NCBI GenBank assembly: GCA_018907035.1
Contig: JACCIC010000027.1
Location: 4,097,001 to 4,161,000 of the forward strand
Source: Sycobia sp. Sy_11
Lineage: Eukaryota; Arthropoda; Insecta; Hymenoptera; Epichrysomallidae
DNA: 64,000 nucleotides
Direction: 5' to 3'
The notes under the pieces were generated by a model. It ran no database searches, was not told the origin of the DNA, and worked only from the letters and a program-made list of their open reading frames with translations. Positions within the stretch are counted from its first letter, which is position 1. Each line of letters begins with the position of its first letter. Position numbers and translations under genes: made by a program. Below are positions 19,937-30,676 of this stretch, piece after piece.

Positions 19937-20191
19937 ATGGAAAAATTAAAATTTGAATTTACAAGAATAGCAGGAGAAGATAGTAAGACTAACTGTTGCG
20001 TTCTAACCTCAATAACAACACAAGATGAAAAAATATTTAGAATACCAACAAACCTTCAAACATTATCAATACATAAGGAATTAGTAGTAACAGAAGCATT
20101 TAAAAACTTAAAAAATACATTAACAAAAAGGCATGAGTCAAGGAAGATATGGATTAGTCGAAATGAAAAATTAAAAAAAAATCTATCTTGA
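19937..20191 (+). CDS. N-terminal ORF of the 2.5-kb LTR element, family unclear
   Basis: 84 codons from an ATG 25 bp after the 5' LTR: MEKLKFEFTRIAGEDSKTNC, then TSITTQDEKIFRIPTNLQTL. Lys-rich, no zinc knuckle, no protease DTG. It reads on in a shifted frame (IYLDEDKNLIFDNYLLEEIT) to about 20,370. By position it is the start of the element's polyprotein (gag-like). I do not recognise the family. The frame is broken within 260 bp. Confidence 0.4.
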   Translation: MEKLKFEFTRIAGEDSKTNCCVLTSITTQDEKIFRIPTNLQTLSIHKELVVTEAFKNLKNTLTKRHESRKIWISRNEKLKKNLS

Positions 20192-20399
20192 CGAAGATAA
20201 GAATTTAATATTTGATAATTACTTATTAGAAGAAATAACAATACCCAATCTAACGCAAATGCGTATTACAGAAGAAGGATTAACACGAATAATGGAGACG
20301 ATAATCAATACACGCTCCGAACATAACCAAAGTGCAAATAAAAGAAATCTCAAAAAAATAACAGAACAGCGATAAAAGAAGCTGTTAAATACTGGCAAC

Positions 20400-21735
20400 A
20401 TCGTTCAATTGAAAAAAAATTCACAGTTTTCTGTGACCATAGACCACTAGAAAATATGAATATTAGATCTAGAACAGATAAAGAACTAGATTTACCCTAC
20501 TATCTATCACAGTACGATTTCAATATCAAATATAATCCAGGGAAATCAAACCTCGAGGCAGATTGTCTCAGTAGAAACCCAGTGTTACAACCTAATGAAA
20601 ATAATCAAGAACAATTAAAAATAGTAAATTATATAGAAACGAATGATATAATAAAAGACCAAAAAAAAAACAGAAATTTACAAGAAAGAAAGGATAACTT
20701 AATAAAAAAACAAAAAATATACTATAAGAAAATAAGGAAAAAGGAGAAAATTATTTTATCTGAGAATTTCCGTAAAAAATTAATAGGAAAAGTACATAGA
20801 AACTTCTGTCATATTGGCATAAATTAAATGCGGAGAAATATCAGTCCTTATTACACAGCAAAGAATATGAAGATAAATATAAGAAATGTTTGTAAAAATT
20901 GTGATATATGTATTAAAAATAAAAGTAGAGCGAAACCAAAAATAGGGTTAATGTCTTATTTAGGCCCAGCAAAAAACCATTTGAGATAGTATCAATAGAT
21001 ACGATTGTAGGCTTGGGAGGTTGTAGATCAACAAAAAAATATCTACATCTTTTAGTAGATCACTATACGAAATACGCATATATACGTACTTCGAAAAATC
21101 AAAATGCTAAAGATTATATTAAATTAGTAAATTACATAGCGAAAAATAATTAACTTGGTATAGTCTTAGCAGATCAATATCCAGGAATAAATTCGAAAGA
21201 ATTCAAAGATTTTTTAAAAGAAAGAAATATTTCAATTATTTTTACTGCACTAGATTCGCCGTTTTGAAATGGTTTGAACGAAACACTGAATCAAACACTG
21301 ATAAATAAAATAAGATGCAGAATGAACGAAGAACAAAAGAAGAAAGCGTGGACAACAATTGCACATGAATTTATAAAGAAATATAACGAGTCTGAGCATA
21401 CGATTACTAAATTTGTACCAATATATTTATTAGACGGAAAAAACATACAAATATTACCAAAAGAAATAACTAACACATGAAGAATGAATATTAGACTGCG
21501 AAAAAGCATTAAATTATTCAATCAAATCACATAATTACAATAAAAATATATTTGACAAGAACAGAAAAAATATAGACTTTAATGTAGGAGATAAGGTCTT
21601 TATAATGGCTGGAAACAAATTAAATGGACAAAAATTAGACCAATTACGCATGGGACCATACGAAATTACAAAAAAATATGAAACTCCATCTATGAAATAG
21701 ATATAGGTCACAAAAGGTTTCAGTACAATTTTTTT
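20400..21735 (+). pseudogene. RNase H end and integrase of the 2.5-kb LTR element
   Basis: KKFTVFCDHRPLENMNIRSR and FNIKYNPGKSNLEADCLSRN are the C-terminal RNase H motifs of Ty3/gypsy elements. A zinc-binding segment follows (FRKKLIGKVHRNFCHIG, CKNCDICIKNK), then the integrase core: VSIDTIVGLGG (first Asp), LADQYPGINSKEFKDF (second Asp), and an NGLNETLNQTLINK block carrying the Glu. Stops at 21,151 and 21,265 and frame changes interrupt it. The C-terminal part reaches FNVGDKVFIMAGNKLNGQKL (21,580-21,640), the usual post-core domain. Dead as it stands. Confidence 0.75.
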
Positions 21736-21914
21736 CACATATCAAAACTGGCACCAGCTACATATGAATAACGCAAAAAAACTTATTTCATTTTGGTCGG
21801 TGGCGCAGATATAAATAAAGATACTTTCTTTTATTTCCTTTTCAGACTAAATATATCAGTAAATGAATAATAAAAAGAAGTATATGTTGAATTAGGTTTA
21901 AAATACTTGAATTT

Positions 21915-22160
21915 AATAAAGGTTAATAAAGTTGTTAAAATAAACTAATTAGAATTATATAAAAAGGAATTGGCATTGAGAGAATAAAAACTTAAATGTC
22001 ATTTCTTTCATTACAGGTATGAGTGAATATATAGTTAGGTTTTAAGTATTGCAAATATATTTTGTAAAATAATTTATAAAAGAATAAAATTCTTTCATTA
22101 CAGAGAGAAACACAGTTTTTAATTTCATGCCAATAAATTTATAAAAGATTTCCCATTACA
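21915..22160 (+). repeat. 3' LTR of the 2.5-kb LTR element
   Basis: 246 bp, direct repeat of 19,665-19,911, ending TTCCCATTACA. No strong polypurine tract precedes it (AAATACTTGAATT), another sign of decay at the internal boundary. Confidence 0.85.
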
Positions 22161-22447
22161 TATATATTTAGACATGTAGCAATAAAATTTCTTTTTGGTC
22201 GCTGGCAATATAAGCTGCTCATCTTTTATTGCATCCCCCTCTGCCAGCCTATTGTCTCGACAAGCTTTCCCTCTGCACGCGCAAAAGACAGTCGTCTCCT
22301 TCCTCGATCGCAATATCGCACGAGCTCGAAAAACAACATCTATAATATCGCACGAAACGGCTAGTACCTCGCTTTGACCACTAGAGGCCCTCGTTTTCAG
22401 TCGAAAATTTTTACTGCAGTCTGGTCCATAAACGTCGGCGCTCTCCC
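22161..22447. other. Short unassigned spacer
   Basis: Moderately GC-rich (22,200-22,440) with no motif recognised. A 60-codon open frame on each strand here is not supported by any feature. It may be remains of another repeat between the LTR element and mariner B. Confidence 0.3.
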
Positions 22448-23299
22448 CTTATTATTTCTGGTGGTAATCTGAAGGAGCAATGTCTGGTGAATATGGCGGA
22501 TGCAGTAGAACGTCCCAATTAAGTGCTTCTAACGTTTCCTTTACGATTTTTGCAACATGTGGCTGAGCATTGTTATGTTGAAAAATGACTTTATCGTGCC
22601 TACTGACATATTATGGACGTTTAATCTTCAATGCTCGGCTCAATTCAATCAGCTGTTGTTCGTAACGTTCTCCTGTGACGGTTTGATTGTGTTGGAGTAG
22701 TTCGTAATAGATTACTGCAAGCTGATCCCACCAAGTGCACAGCATTAGTTTCTTGCCATGAATGTTTGGCTTGGCCATCGAAGTAGAGGCATGCGCGGCC
22801 TTACCGCATGACTTCCTATGCTTTGAGTTGTCGTAGTGAAACCACTTTTCCTCTCCCGTCACGATTCAATGTAGAAATCTTTTGCGATTTTGCCTTTTGA
22901 GCAATTGTTCGCAAGCGAATAAACGACGGTCGATGTCCCTTAGTTTCAGTTCGTAAGGAACCCAATTTTCTTGCTTTTGGACCATACCCAGAGTTTTGAG
23001 ACGTTGTGAAATAGCTTGCTGATTCACTCCTAACTTTTGTACAAGTTCTTCTTACATTTGGCAAGGATCTTCCTCCAGTAAAGCTTCCAATTCTGTGTTA
23101 CCATACAGTTTGGGCCTTCCACTGCGTGTTTTGTCCTTCAGGTCAAAATCACCACTTTTAAATTTTTGGAACCACTTCCGACAACTTTTCTCACTCAAAT
23201 TAACATCATTATATGCTTCTATAGGTAGCCAATGTGCTTCAGCTGCAGATTGCTTTAAATGAAAGAAGTAAATTAACAATTCCCGAAAAGGACGCTTAC
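22448..23299 (-). pseudogene. Mauritiana-type mariner transposase, degraded
   Basis: From right to left: KRPFRELLIYFFHLKQSAAE, SEKSCRKWFQKFKSGDFDLK (HTH region) and RSGRPKLYGNTELEALLEED; then FSMPN-type frame changes, KGHRPSFIRLRTIAQKAKSQ in another frame, VTGEEKWFHYDNSKHRKSCG, KPNIHGKKLMLCTWWDQLAV and a C-terminal block QHNNAQPHVAKIV and HPPYSPDIAPSDYH ending at 22,448. Two catalytic Asp are replaced: TGDEKW is TGEEKW and HDNA is HNNA. TIRs and the last 60 or so residues are missing. Mariner transposase would cut and paste its element at TA; this copy cannot. Confidence 0.85.
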
Positions 23300-24167
23300 T
23301 TGATGCCAGTGATGATATTAAGATGATACTAAGTGATGCCAGAAAAAATTTAGAGGTATTAAAAGATTATACTGCTTCCAGATGTCAACATATACTATAC
23401 GACTTTTTACAACTGACAATTTTGATGTTATCTTATCGGTGGCACCATCTTTTCAAAAAGGCGGAAACTTATTTTTACACCTAATATTAATAAATTGTAG
23501 TTCAAGAAGCAAAAGCTATAATTTTGGTAGGTCAAACAATGGAACTAATGTCAAAATTCAAAGAATTGTTGTTTATTGGAGCTGTTGATAAATCTGAAAA
23601 AACAGTCATTCTTTATGTGATCATGTGGTGAGGAATTTAGTGGATTATTCTCGTTCCCACACGTACGAGGTTGGATTAGTGGGTAAATCAATTAGTACTC
23701 GAGCTATTCAGTTCACCGAATTTATTCTATAAAATATATAACTCAAAATGAACAGACGATATAAAATACGCGTTTGTGGTGATACTGCGAGTGTCGATAT
23801 ATATACGATAATTCTAACGATATCACAGTCCCTTAAGAAGGGGATCGGGGGAGTCTCGCGAGGCCTGTGCTGTAGCAGGGACGGGAGATAACTGGCGTGT
23901 GCCGCCGCTTATGCGGTACGTGCCCTTCACAAAATCTTATCGGCGGCTTCCGCTTTTCCACAGAAGCGCCGCCTCGTAGTACACGCATACTTATGCACTC
24001 TCGCATACATGTAGGGCCGCGTCCCTGCATCACTCCCCTATTTTTGCGATTTTATTAAATCTTTAGTAAATTCGGGTGGGCTGATGTAGGGGATTCCCCT
24101 CTATCGCTTTACATCTAAACTTAAACCAAATTTTATTTAGATCTTGTTTTTTTATATCTATTTATGA
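23300..24167. other. Unassigned stretch left of gypsy-B
   Basis: AT-rich to about 23,820, then a GC-richer part (23,830-24,030, around GTCTCGCGAGGCCTGTGCTG) and AT-rich DNA again. A 66-codon minus frame at 23,833-24,033 has no recognised motif. GATATCACAGTCCC / GGGAGATAAC segments hint at LTR debris but no second copy is in the window. Confidence 0.3.
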
Positions 24168-25433
24168 TGCGACGAGACAATAGTCTCGCGCAAAAATTAT
24201 ATATATTGTAAATAAGTCGCGAAGTCGCGAGCGGCGCGGCGCGGCGAAGGGGAGTGCCGAAGGCTTCGTGGCGCGGCGCGGCGCGGAGATAAAGCTCCGG
24301 CAGCGGCGAGGATGAGCGAGTGCTCTCAGGCCGCAGGCGGCTCGAAGAGCAGCGGCGAGCGATAATTCGTGAATCAATTCGCGAATTCGTGCGAGCGGCG
24401 ACGGCGCTGCCTAATACTAAGGCGCGGTACAGTGCGGTAAGGGGAGAGCGAGCGCTCTCTTCCAAATCTTAAATAGGGCCGCACTGACTGCGAATTTGCA
24501 GTGTGCCAGCGACCTCGAAACTGGCTATTCGAGGGGGACCTGTCGTCGGCGCGATAGCGGGCGACAAGTCTCAGCACACTCAGGGCGAGACGCTAACACG
24601 AAAAATAGATAATAAATAAAATTTTGCAATTACGCTCACGAGGAGCGTTAATTTTAAGTTAGAATTAATTTTTAATTTTGTACATCATAAAATACATATA
24701 TTTTATGATTTTTTATTTGTTACAGCGGATACCAAATGGCCAAAAAAAAAATAAAATAGTTAATGAGTTTCTTTTTTTATAATTTTTGTTAATCATTTTT
24801 TATTAAATTTTGTTAAATAAATTTGCTTATTATTTAATAAATAGAAATTTATTTAGATCCCGAATCCAGCAACGAAAAGAAAAAAAAATTACAATTAAAT
24901 TAAATAAAATCCAATTCGAACTCTGGCGAAATTAATTCTAACTTAAAATTAACGCTCCGCGTGAGCGTAATTGCAAAATTTTATTTATTATCTATTTTTC
25001 GTGTTCGCGTCTCGCCCTGAGTGTGCTGAGACTTGTCGCCCGTTATCGCGCCGACGAAAGGTCCCCCTCGAATAGCCAGTTTCGAGGTCGCTGGCACACT
25101 GAATTTTCGCAGTCAGTGCGGCTCTATTTGAGAATTGGGAGAGAGCGCTCGCTCTCCCCTTACCGCACTGTACCGCGCCTTCGTATTAGGCAGCGCCGTC
25201 GCCGCTCGCGAGAATTCGCGAATTGATTCGCGAATTATCGCTCGCCGTTGCTCTTCAAGCCGCCTGCGGCCCGAGAGCGCTCGCTCATCCTCGCCGCTGT
25301 CGGCGCTTTATCCCCGCGCCGCGCCGCGCCACGAAGCCTTCGGCGCTCCCCTTTCACCGCACCGCGTCGCTCGCGACTTCGCGACTTATTTACAATATAT
25401 ATAATTTTTGCGCGAGACTATTGTTTCGTCGCA
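24168..25433 (-). repeat. gypsy-B 3' terminal block: palindromic LTR derivative
   Basis: The right arm (about 24,935-25,433) is GC-rich and directly adjoins the polypurine tract; the left arm (24,168-24,665) is its inverted copy. Both ends read TGCGACGARACAATAGTC. The 270-bp centre (24,666-24,934) contains GATCCCGAATCCAGCAACGA and TTTGTTACAGCGGATA, sequences that form the arms of the other terminal block at 30.6-32.0 kb. So this block is B'-C'-a'/c-B where A, C and B are LTR thirds. Arm identity is high with scattered substitutions. The Arg-rich open frames on both arms (for example 24,133-24,465 and 25,135-25,404) are mirror images of each other and probably non-coding. Confidence 0.8.
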
Positions 25434-25452
25434 TCTCCCCCTTCTCCCGTAG
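25434..25452 (-). other. gypsy-B polypurine tract
   Basis: Minus strand CTACGGGAGAAGGGGGAGA immediately before TGCGACG. This is a standard plus-strand primer site of an LTR retroelement and fixes both the orientation and the inner edge of the 3' LTR. Confidence 0.75.
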
Positions 25453-25586
25453 AGTGAAACTCGGATACATAACAGACAATGAAACGTAGATATTTACTTA
25501 CCGCTAATACTACATTAATTTATTCCGCCGGACTCGCTGAAATAAATTGTGAGGAATCCGGTTTCGCGCATATAATAACTTTTATT

Positions 25587-26141
25587 TTACGACAATAAAA
25601 AAAACAAACCTTTAGGTTTCCCTACTCGCACTGCTCCTGTGTTGGCGTCTATTCTGATGCGCCATCGCAGACCGTTGTTCCGAGCCCTGTACTCACGCAC
25701 TCCCGGCGGGATCACGATCTCCGGCCCATTTGGGATTTTCACCATTCTGGGCCGTGGGGGCTCCGGGATGGAAATCCGGCAGAAGAATTCCGCCGGATTT
25801 GGAGGCACCTTAAATTCCACCTTAAAATTTGGAAGCACCTTAACCTCCCGCTGCTGCCGATGGATTGGCGGGAGTGTTATAAGCGGCGGTGGAAAGGCTA
25901 AGGGTCCCGGGCGCGTCTGCAGCCGCTCCAGCCGCACCATTGGCCTCCTGGCCATAGCCTCCAGGACTGCCTTACTGGTCGGCTGATAGTCTGCCGTCAC
26001 CAGTGTCTGCAGTGGGGTGAGCTGAGGAAAATATCCCTCATCTCCAGCCACCTCCCCGAAGTACGAGGTGTCCTGAGCGTCTAGCCAACGCTCGAACTCC
26101 TCGCACAGCTCCTGTGGCGTCATGTTCATGATTGCTTCCAT
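25587..26141 (-). CDS. gypsy-B extra ORF (ORF3), non-env, unknown function
   Basis: 184 codons from ATG at 26,139-26,141 to the stop near 25,587, uninterrupted although gag and pol next to it are full of stops. Acidic N-terminus (MTPQELCEEFERWLDAQDTS), Pro-rich middle (GPLAFPPPLITLPPIHRQQR) and a basic C-terminal part (ARNNGLRWRIRIDANTGAVR). No signal peptide, transmembrane segment or furin site is visible, so it does not look like an envelope protein. No zinc knuckle or catalytic motif is recognised. It lies 0.57 kb downstream of IN and 135 bp upstream of the polypurine tract, the place where env or accessory ORFs sit in gypsy elements. GC-rich codon use contrasts with the AT-rich pol. It may be a separately transcribed accessory gene or a recent acquisition. 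Confidence 0.6.
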   Translation of the reverse strand: MEAIMNMTPQELCEEFERWLDAQDTSYFGEVAGDEGYFPQLTPLQTLVTADYQPTSKAVLEAMARRPMVRLERLQTRPGPLAFPPPLITLPPIHRQQREVKVLPNFKVEFKVPPNPAEFFCRISIPEPPRPRMVKIPNGPEIVIPPGVREYRARNNGLRWRIRIDANTGAVRVGKPKGLFFLLS

Positions 26142-26469
26142 GTCTATGCTTAATCACGGTTGATCTTACACTGATCAAATTATTCCTCTTTAAATTTAAT
26201 TCAATATTAAAGTTAGAACGTTTTGAACGGTGGGCAAGGGCGTATTTGTTTACATTTATATCCCGACTCGACCGTACGTTCGAGTTTATCGTCGAGGTAG
26301 GGAATTGTAAAGCCCATGCCTATATACAAAATTATTTGTATAGTTGATCGATCATTTAAACTCTGTGTATTGATCCTGTGTGTTTGCAGAATATAGATTC
26401 TCCATCGTGAGTCGCGTTTATTTAGGAAAACAACCTCTTTCCTCCCGATTTATTTCCGAGCCGTATTAC

Positions 26470-26615
26470 ATTATACATATTATTAACTCGCTGTACAGGA
26501 TTATTAACTCGCTATTAAAATTATTAACACGCTATATACAAAATTATTGACTCGCTATATAAAATTATTAACTCGCTATTTTAAATTATTAACACGCTAT
26601 ATACAAAATTATTTA
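26470..26615. repeat. Degenerate tandem repeat ATTATTAACNCGCT
   Basis: ATTATTAAC(T/A)CGCT or close variants (one ATTATTGACTCGCT) occur seven times in about 140 bp, at irregular spacing of roughly 20-26 bp, with TATACAAA spacers. It lies between the end of gypsy-B IN and ORF3, upstream of ORF3 in element orientation. There is no coding function. It could be a promoter or enhancer for ORF3 or simply a satellite seed. Confidence 0.7.
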
Positions 26616-26712
26616 AAGAGATCTCGCTTACTTAATTATACTATTTATTTATTACTATTGCCGGCAATGTACAATATTTTACAATTTTACAAAATTAATT
26701 ATTTACAAAAAT

Positions 26713-27755
26713 TCACGTATCGTGACCGGTATACGGTTTTATGTCCTTTACATGAATTTTTTCTATTAGTTTCCCATCTGCCCCTTGCAGATTAAATATG
26801 ACTGGGGAAACTTTCTTCATTATTGCAAATGGCCCACTATATTTTTCGCAAAGTTTTGCATTGAGCTGATTTGCCTTGCTTGACAGTATGTGTTGACGTT
26901 TCAGGACTTGTTCGCCAACACGTGGCTGCCAATCACGTCGGCGTAAGTCATAATATTTTCTCTGTCGTGAGAAAGACTGTGCCGCTTTTATTTTGGCGAG
27001 CTCAAGTGCTTCTTGAATATTCCTTATTCTTTCTTCTGCTTTTGATTTTGAACGCTGTCCTATTTCTTGTTTCAGGCTACCTGGTGCGCTTAGCTCTCGT
27101 CCGAAATTTAAATAAGCTGGCGTATAACCCGTGCTATCGTGCATGGCTGTGTTATATGCGAATGAAATTTCGTTTAAATAATTATCCCATGTTTTTTGGG
27201 ACGTATCTATGTACTGTTTTACCATAGATTTTACAGTGCGATTTACCGTTCTACAGGATTGCACTGGGGTGAATACGGTGGCGTAGTTCGATGAGTAATT
27301 TTCACATTTTTTAATATTTGGCGAAACTCATTCGAAAGAAATTGTCTACCGTTATCACTCACTATTACTTGCGGGCATCCAAAACGTAATATAATTTGTT
27401 CTTGGATTGCTCGTTCTATGGCAGCACCCGTTGCTTTTCGTAATGCACGTAGTTTGATCCATTTCGTTAATCGATCCTGCATTACAAGAAGCATAATATG
27501 TCCGTTATTCGATCGTGGGAGAGGCCCCACCAAATCAACAGAGACCATCTCTCATGACTGTGTTACATTTGTCGCGTGCATTTTTCCCGCCGGGGCTGAC
27601 TGCTGTGCTTTATGCTTTTGGCAGTTTATACACGCGCGTACGTACAATGTGGCTTCACGGAACATGCCTGGCCAGTAGTAGCTTTTAGCTAATTTTGCTA
27701 AAGTTTTAGCTACTCCTAAATGTCCTGCCATGGGATCATCGTGGTTTTCTTTCAA
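26713..27755 (-). pseudogene. gypsy-B integrase
   Basis: The zinc-binding part (27,552-27,755) has MKENHDDPMAGHLGVAKTLA with the two His and RACINCQKHKAQQ with the two Cys. The core (27,243-27,548) has MVSVDLVGPLPRSNNGHIML (first Asp), VIVSDNGRQFLSNEF (second Asp) and PYSPQCNPVER (Glu), i.e. a complete D,D,E. The C-terminal part (26,713-27,264) has YIDTSQKTWDNYLNEISFAY, a YDLRRRDWQPRVGEQVLKRQ segment and ends GHDT. The three pieces are in different frames or split by stops. All catalytic residues are retained even though the frame is not. Confidence 0.85.
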
Positions 27756-27758
27756 TAT

Positions 27759-28764
27759 TCACTGTTTTTCTGAATCATTTATACATATTTTCCACTCGCT
27801 TAGTTCATTTGTTTCATTAAAATCAAGCGTGTGTAATATGTGCCGATACAATCTATTGCTTTCTATCCTGTAATCCGGAAAATCTTTCGGATTTTCTGAT
27901 ACCGATTTATAAGTTTTCTCGTACCATTTATTTTCCGTTTTCGATATCGCATTTATTTCGACTAGATCCCGTGATAGTATGCCGGCCACGTTGTGTTCTG
28001 TCCCTTTTCAAACCTGTATATCGAAATCCCATTGAGCTAATTCCAGTGCCTATCGTGCTAACTTTCCTGATGGATTATCTAACTTCTCCAACCATTTTAA
28101 TGATTGGTGATCCGTTACTACCCTAAACGGATAACCTTCTAGATATGGGCGCATTTTCCATATGCCCCACCGCACAGCTAAACATTCCAATTCATTGACG
28201 GAATAATTTTTTTCTGCTGGATTTAGTGTGCGGCTGGCATATGCAATAACGTTGTCTTATTCTCCGTCTATCTATGTTAGCACGGCGCCTAGACCAAGTA
28301 AACTCGCATCTGTTTGCAGGACAAAAGGCAGATTCCAATTTGGACATGCCAAAACAGGAGCTTCCGTTAAGTTTTTCTTTATCTCTTCAAAAGCCGTTGC
28401 TTGATCCTGTGTCCATGTCCATTCTGTTTTCTTCTTTAAAAGTATAATTCGAATTCCCTGTGCATCAACCACGTGTCCCAGATACGTAAGTTGTGATCTT
28501 GCAAATTTGCATATTTCTGGATTCGGCTTTAATTTGGCAGCCCGCAACCTTTCAAAGACTGTCTTTAGCATTTCTTTATATTTCTTGTATGTCTCGGTGA
28601 CGATAATTATGTCATCAAGATATGCAAATGCATTTGGTGCCATATCGGGTGTAATAATTGTATCGAGAAGTCTCTGAAACGTTGCTGGGGCAGTATGTAA
28701 ACCAAAAGGTATTACATTGAACTCATAAAGGCCTCGTCCTGGCACTGTAAAAGCCGTAAGAGGC
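27759..28764 (-). pseudogene. gypsy-B reverse transcriptase palm and RNase H
   Basis: 28,272-28,745: GLYEFNVIPFGLHTAPATFQ, then AYLDDIIIVTETYKKYKEML (motif C with both Asp), a YLGHVVDAQGIRI thumb and the start of RNase H, FVLQTDASLLGLGAVLT (first Asp). From 28,270 to 28,000 RNase H continues with stops (ALELAQWDF end). 27,759-27,989 is the linker to IN (YKSVSENPKDFPDYRIESNR). The region between about 28,745 and 28,790 lacks the segment carrying the first RT Asp, a deletion of perhaps 80 residues, so RT is dead irrespective of the frame breaks. Confidence 0.8.
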
Positions 28765-29505
28765 TTACTTACATGAGCTTTCGGACGGTCGTATTATGCC
28801 CTCCTTTATCATTTTATCAATTTCCTCGTTGATAATTTTTTGCATTGCCAGGTTTCTAGCTCGGTAACGTTGTTTTAAAGGCGTAGTGTCCGTCAGTCGT
28901 ATTTCATGTTTCACACAAGGCGTAGCCCCTTTAATAAAATTAAATTTTTCCATTTCCGTATGTATAAATTTTTCTAAATCTTTGTTTTGCTGTTTTGGTA
29001 ACTCTTGCAATCCTGTTTGGTTCTGAATACTTGAAATTTGATTTATAAATATATTACTATTTCTAAGTTTTTTGCCTTTCAATGAAACGTCGATGTCCAA
29101 TTTAGTTAAAATATCCATTCCTAGGATAATTTTACTACTTAATTTATTCATTACGTAAAATTCTTGATTTACGTAATAATTTTTTATCTTGACTGTGCCT
29201 TTTATCCCTTTCATTTCGGATATATATGCACCGTTTGCCAGTATTGCTGCTTTGGATTTTTCTACCGCAGTTCAATTGCATTTATTTATGCAATGGTTCG
29301 CCACGTCCGGCCGTATAAAAGAATTAACTGAACCTGTGTCAACTAATGCTTTATACTTCTTTTGGCCTATTTTTACTATTACAAAATAGCGTAAATCTAA
29401 TTGTTGGTCGGCCGGGCCTGTGATGTTCCAGCCGCGATTTCGTTTCCCGGCTTTTGGCATTTGCAATCGCGCGAAAATACGCCGTCTTTGCCACACCGGG
29501 TGCAA
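28765..29505 (-). pseudogene. gypsy-B protease and RT N-terminus
   Basis: 29,272-29,505 contains YFVIVKIGQKKYKALVDTGS with the aspartic protease active site DTGS followed by VNSFI. In the next frame (28,765-29,214) are the rest of protease (SKIILGMDILTKLDIDV, the GMDIL equivalent of the ILG(R/M)D box) and the RT N-terminus (RARNLAMQKIINEEIDKMIK, EGIIRPSESS). The sequence stops being RT-like at ESSCK because of the deletion described for the palm region. Confidence 0.8.
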
Positions 29506-30520
29506 AATTTTCTTTTTCGCGTTTTTGCATTGGAAACGTATATGGCCTTGTTGCTTACAACGCCAGCAACATTGTACGACGTTGTAAATACCATAATTGC
29601 ATTTCGTGGTTTCACGAATGATAGATGATTTTCGGAAGTTGATTTTGTTCTATCTCCTTCCATTCTATTTAATTTTTCGCGAACGATTTCCACCTTCCGC
29701 ACTAAATCGCTTACAGAAGCTATGTTTTCTCTTGCAACATATAATTGCAATTCAGGTAACATATTTTCGTACAAATTATCTATTTGTGTACGAATATCTT
29801 AACCTTCGCGACGTCTCATTAACGTACATAAAGCGTTCGCGTAATCTAAAATCGATTCCTTCGATTTTTGTTTTCGATCTATTATTTGTCTATCCAACTG
29901 TTGATGTTCATTTGGAGGTAAGTAAAATTCTCTCATTAATTTCTGCAATCCCTCCCACGACGTGATATCCCTGGCAAAATTTCAAAACCATTGTTGCGCG
30001 TCGCCTTTTAATAATTCCGGTAAGCCCTGCAACAATTGTGCGTCTGTTAGGCCGTAGACGGCACGCAATTCCGAAACTCTTTACAGGAATGCGTAAACAT
30101 TTTTCCCGTCGAAATGACAATTCCATTTTCTCATCGGGTCGGCTATTTTTGCCGCCGAATTAATTGGAATATTCGCCATGACTTGATTAGGTGCTAAAAG
30201 TATATTATTTTCTCCTAATAGTGGAGACGATGTATTTTCCAATTTCTCCGTGAGCAATTGCTGCTCATCGGCCGTCTTATCGTGCTGTTCTACGTAATCC
30301 GGCGCGTCGTCTGGCTTATCATCAAAAAATTCCGGAATTGACTTACGTATCGAACCAATCTCTGCCGGAGTTGAACAACATTACCGTTTAAACTTAAATC
30401 GAATTTTGCTAACTCTATAAGCAACTGTTCCCTACGAAGCTTATATATCCACGAGACCTTCATTGTTTTTATTCGATTATTGATAATATTGCAATCTACT
30501 CTAAATATCCCATCCAGCAA
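29397..30520 (-). pseudogene. gypsy-B gag
   Basis: N-terminal piece 30,290-30,520: WIYKLRREQLLIELAKFDLS, then LNGNVVQLRQRLVRYVSQF, similar in pattern to the SAP-like segment at the start of many insect gypsy Gags. 29,908-30,126 and the region to 29,780 carry capsid-like sequence with frame breaks. The C-terminal piece 29,397-29,774 has RKVEIVREKLNRMEGDR and the nucleocapsid knuckle CTRCGKDGVFSRDC, in which the usual His is Val, so zinc binding would be impaired. Gag would form the particle. Start near 30,500 follows the primer-binding site by about 120 bp. Confidence 0.7.
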
Positions 30521-30619
30521 ATAATTTCGTTCAATATATCAAAATTCAAAATTTAATAAGGATTTTTCAAATTTTTAGTTTCAATAGTATTAATTTAAGT
30601 ACGACTGTGTCCATGAATT

Positions 30620-30637
30620 TCGCCTGTTCGGGCGCCA
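30620..30637 (-). other. gypsy-B primer-binding site
   Basis: Minus strand TGGCGCCCGAACAGGCGA starts directly after the LTR end TTATGTTACA. The first 15 bases equal the 3'-end complement of the lysine tRNA used by many retroelements (TGGCGCCCGAACAGG). This confirms the inner LTR boundary and the minus orientation. Confidence 0.85.
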
Positions 30638-30676
30638 TGTAACATAAGCACTTTGGTGAGAGCTAGTTCATGCTCC

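Larger units (their letters stand above)
19665..22160 (+). mobile_element. LTR retrotransposon with both LTRs, pol largely deleted
   Basis: Direct LTRs 19,665-19,911 and 21,915-22,160 flank 2.0 kb of internal sequence. By eye the LTRs differ at about 11 of 246 positions (4-5%), so insertion is old or repair has been sloppy. Internal remnants are an N-terminal ORF, the end of RNase H and an integrase. Protease, RT and most of RNase H are absent. A Ty3/gypsy origin follows from the RNase H-integrase order. A (TA)n run (19,629-19,664) abuts the 5' LTR, hiding any target duplication. It is not autonomous. Confidence 0.85.

Noticed and set aside
24133..25489. Mirror-image Arg/Ser/Ala-rich frames on both arms of the gypsy-B 3' palindrome
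   Set aside because: They occur as inverted copies in LTR sequence, overlap in several frames, and lack motifs; LTR composition explains them.
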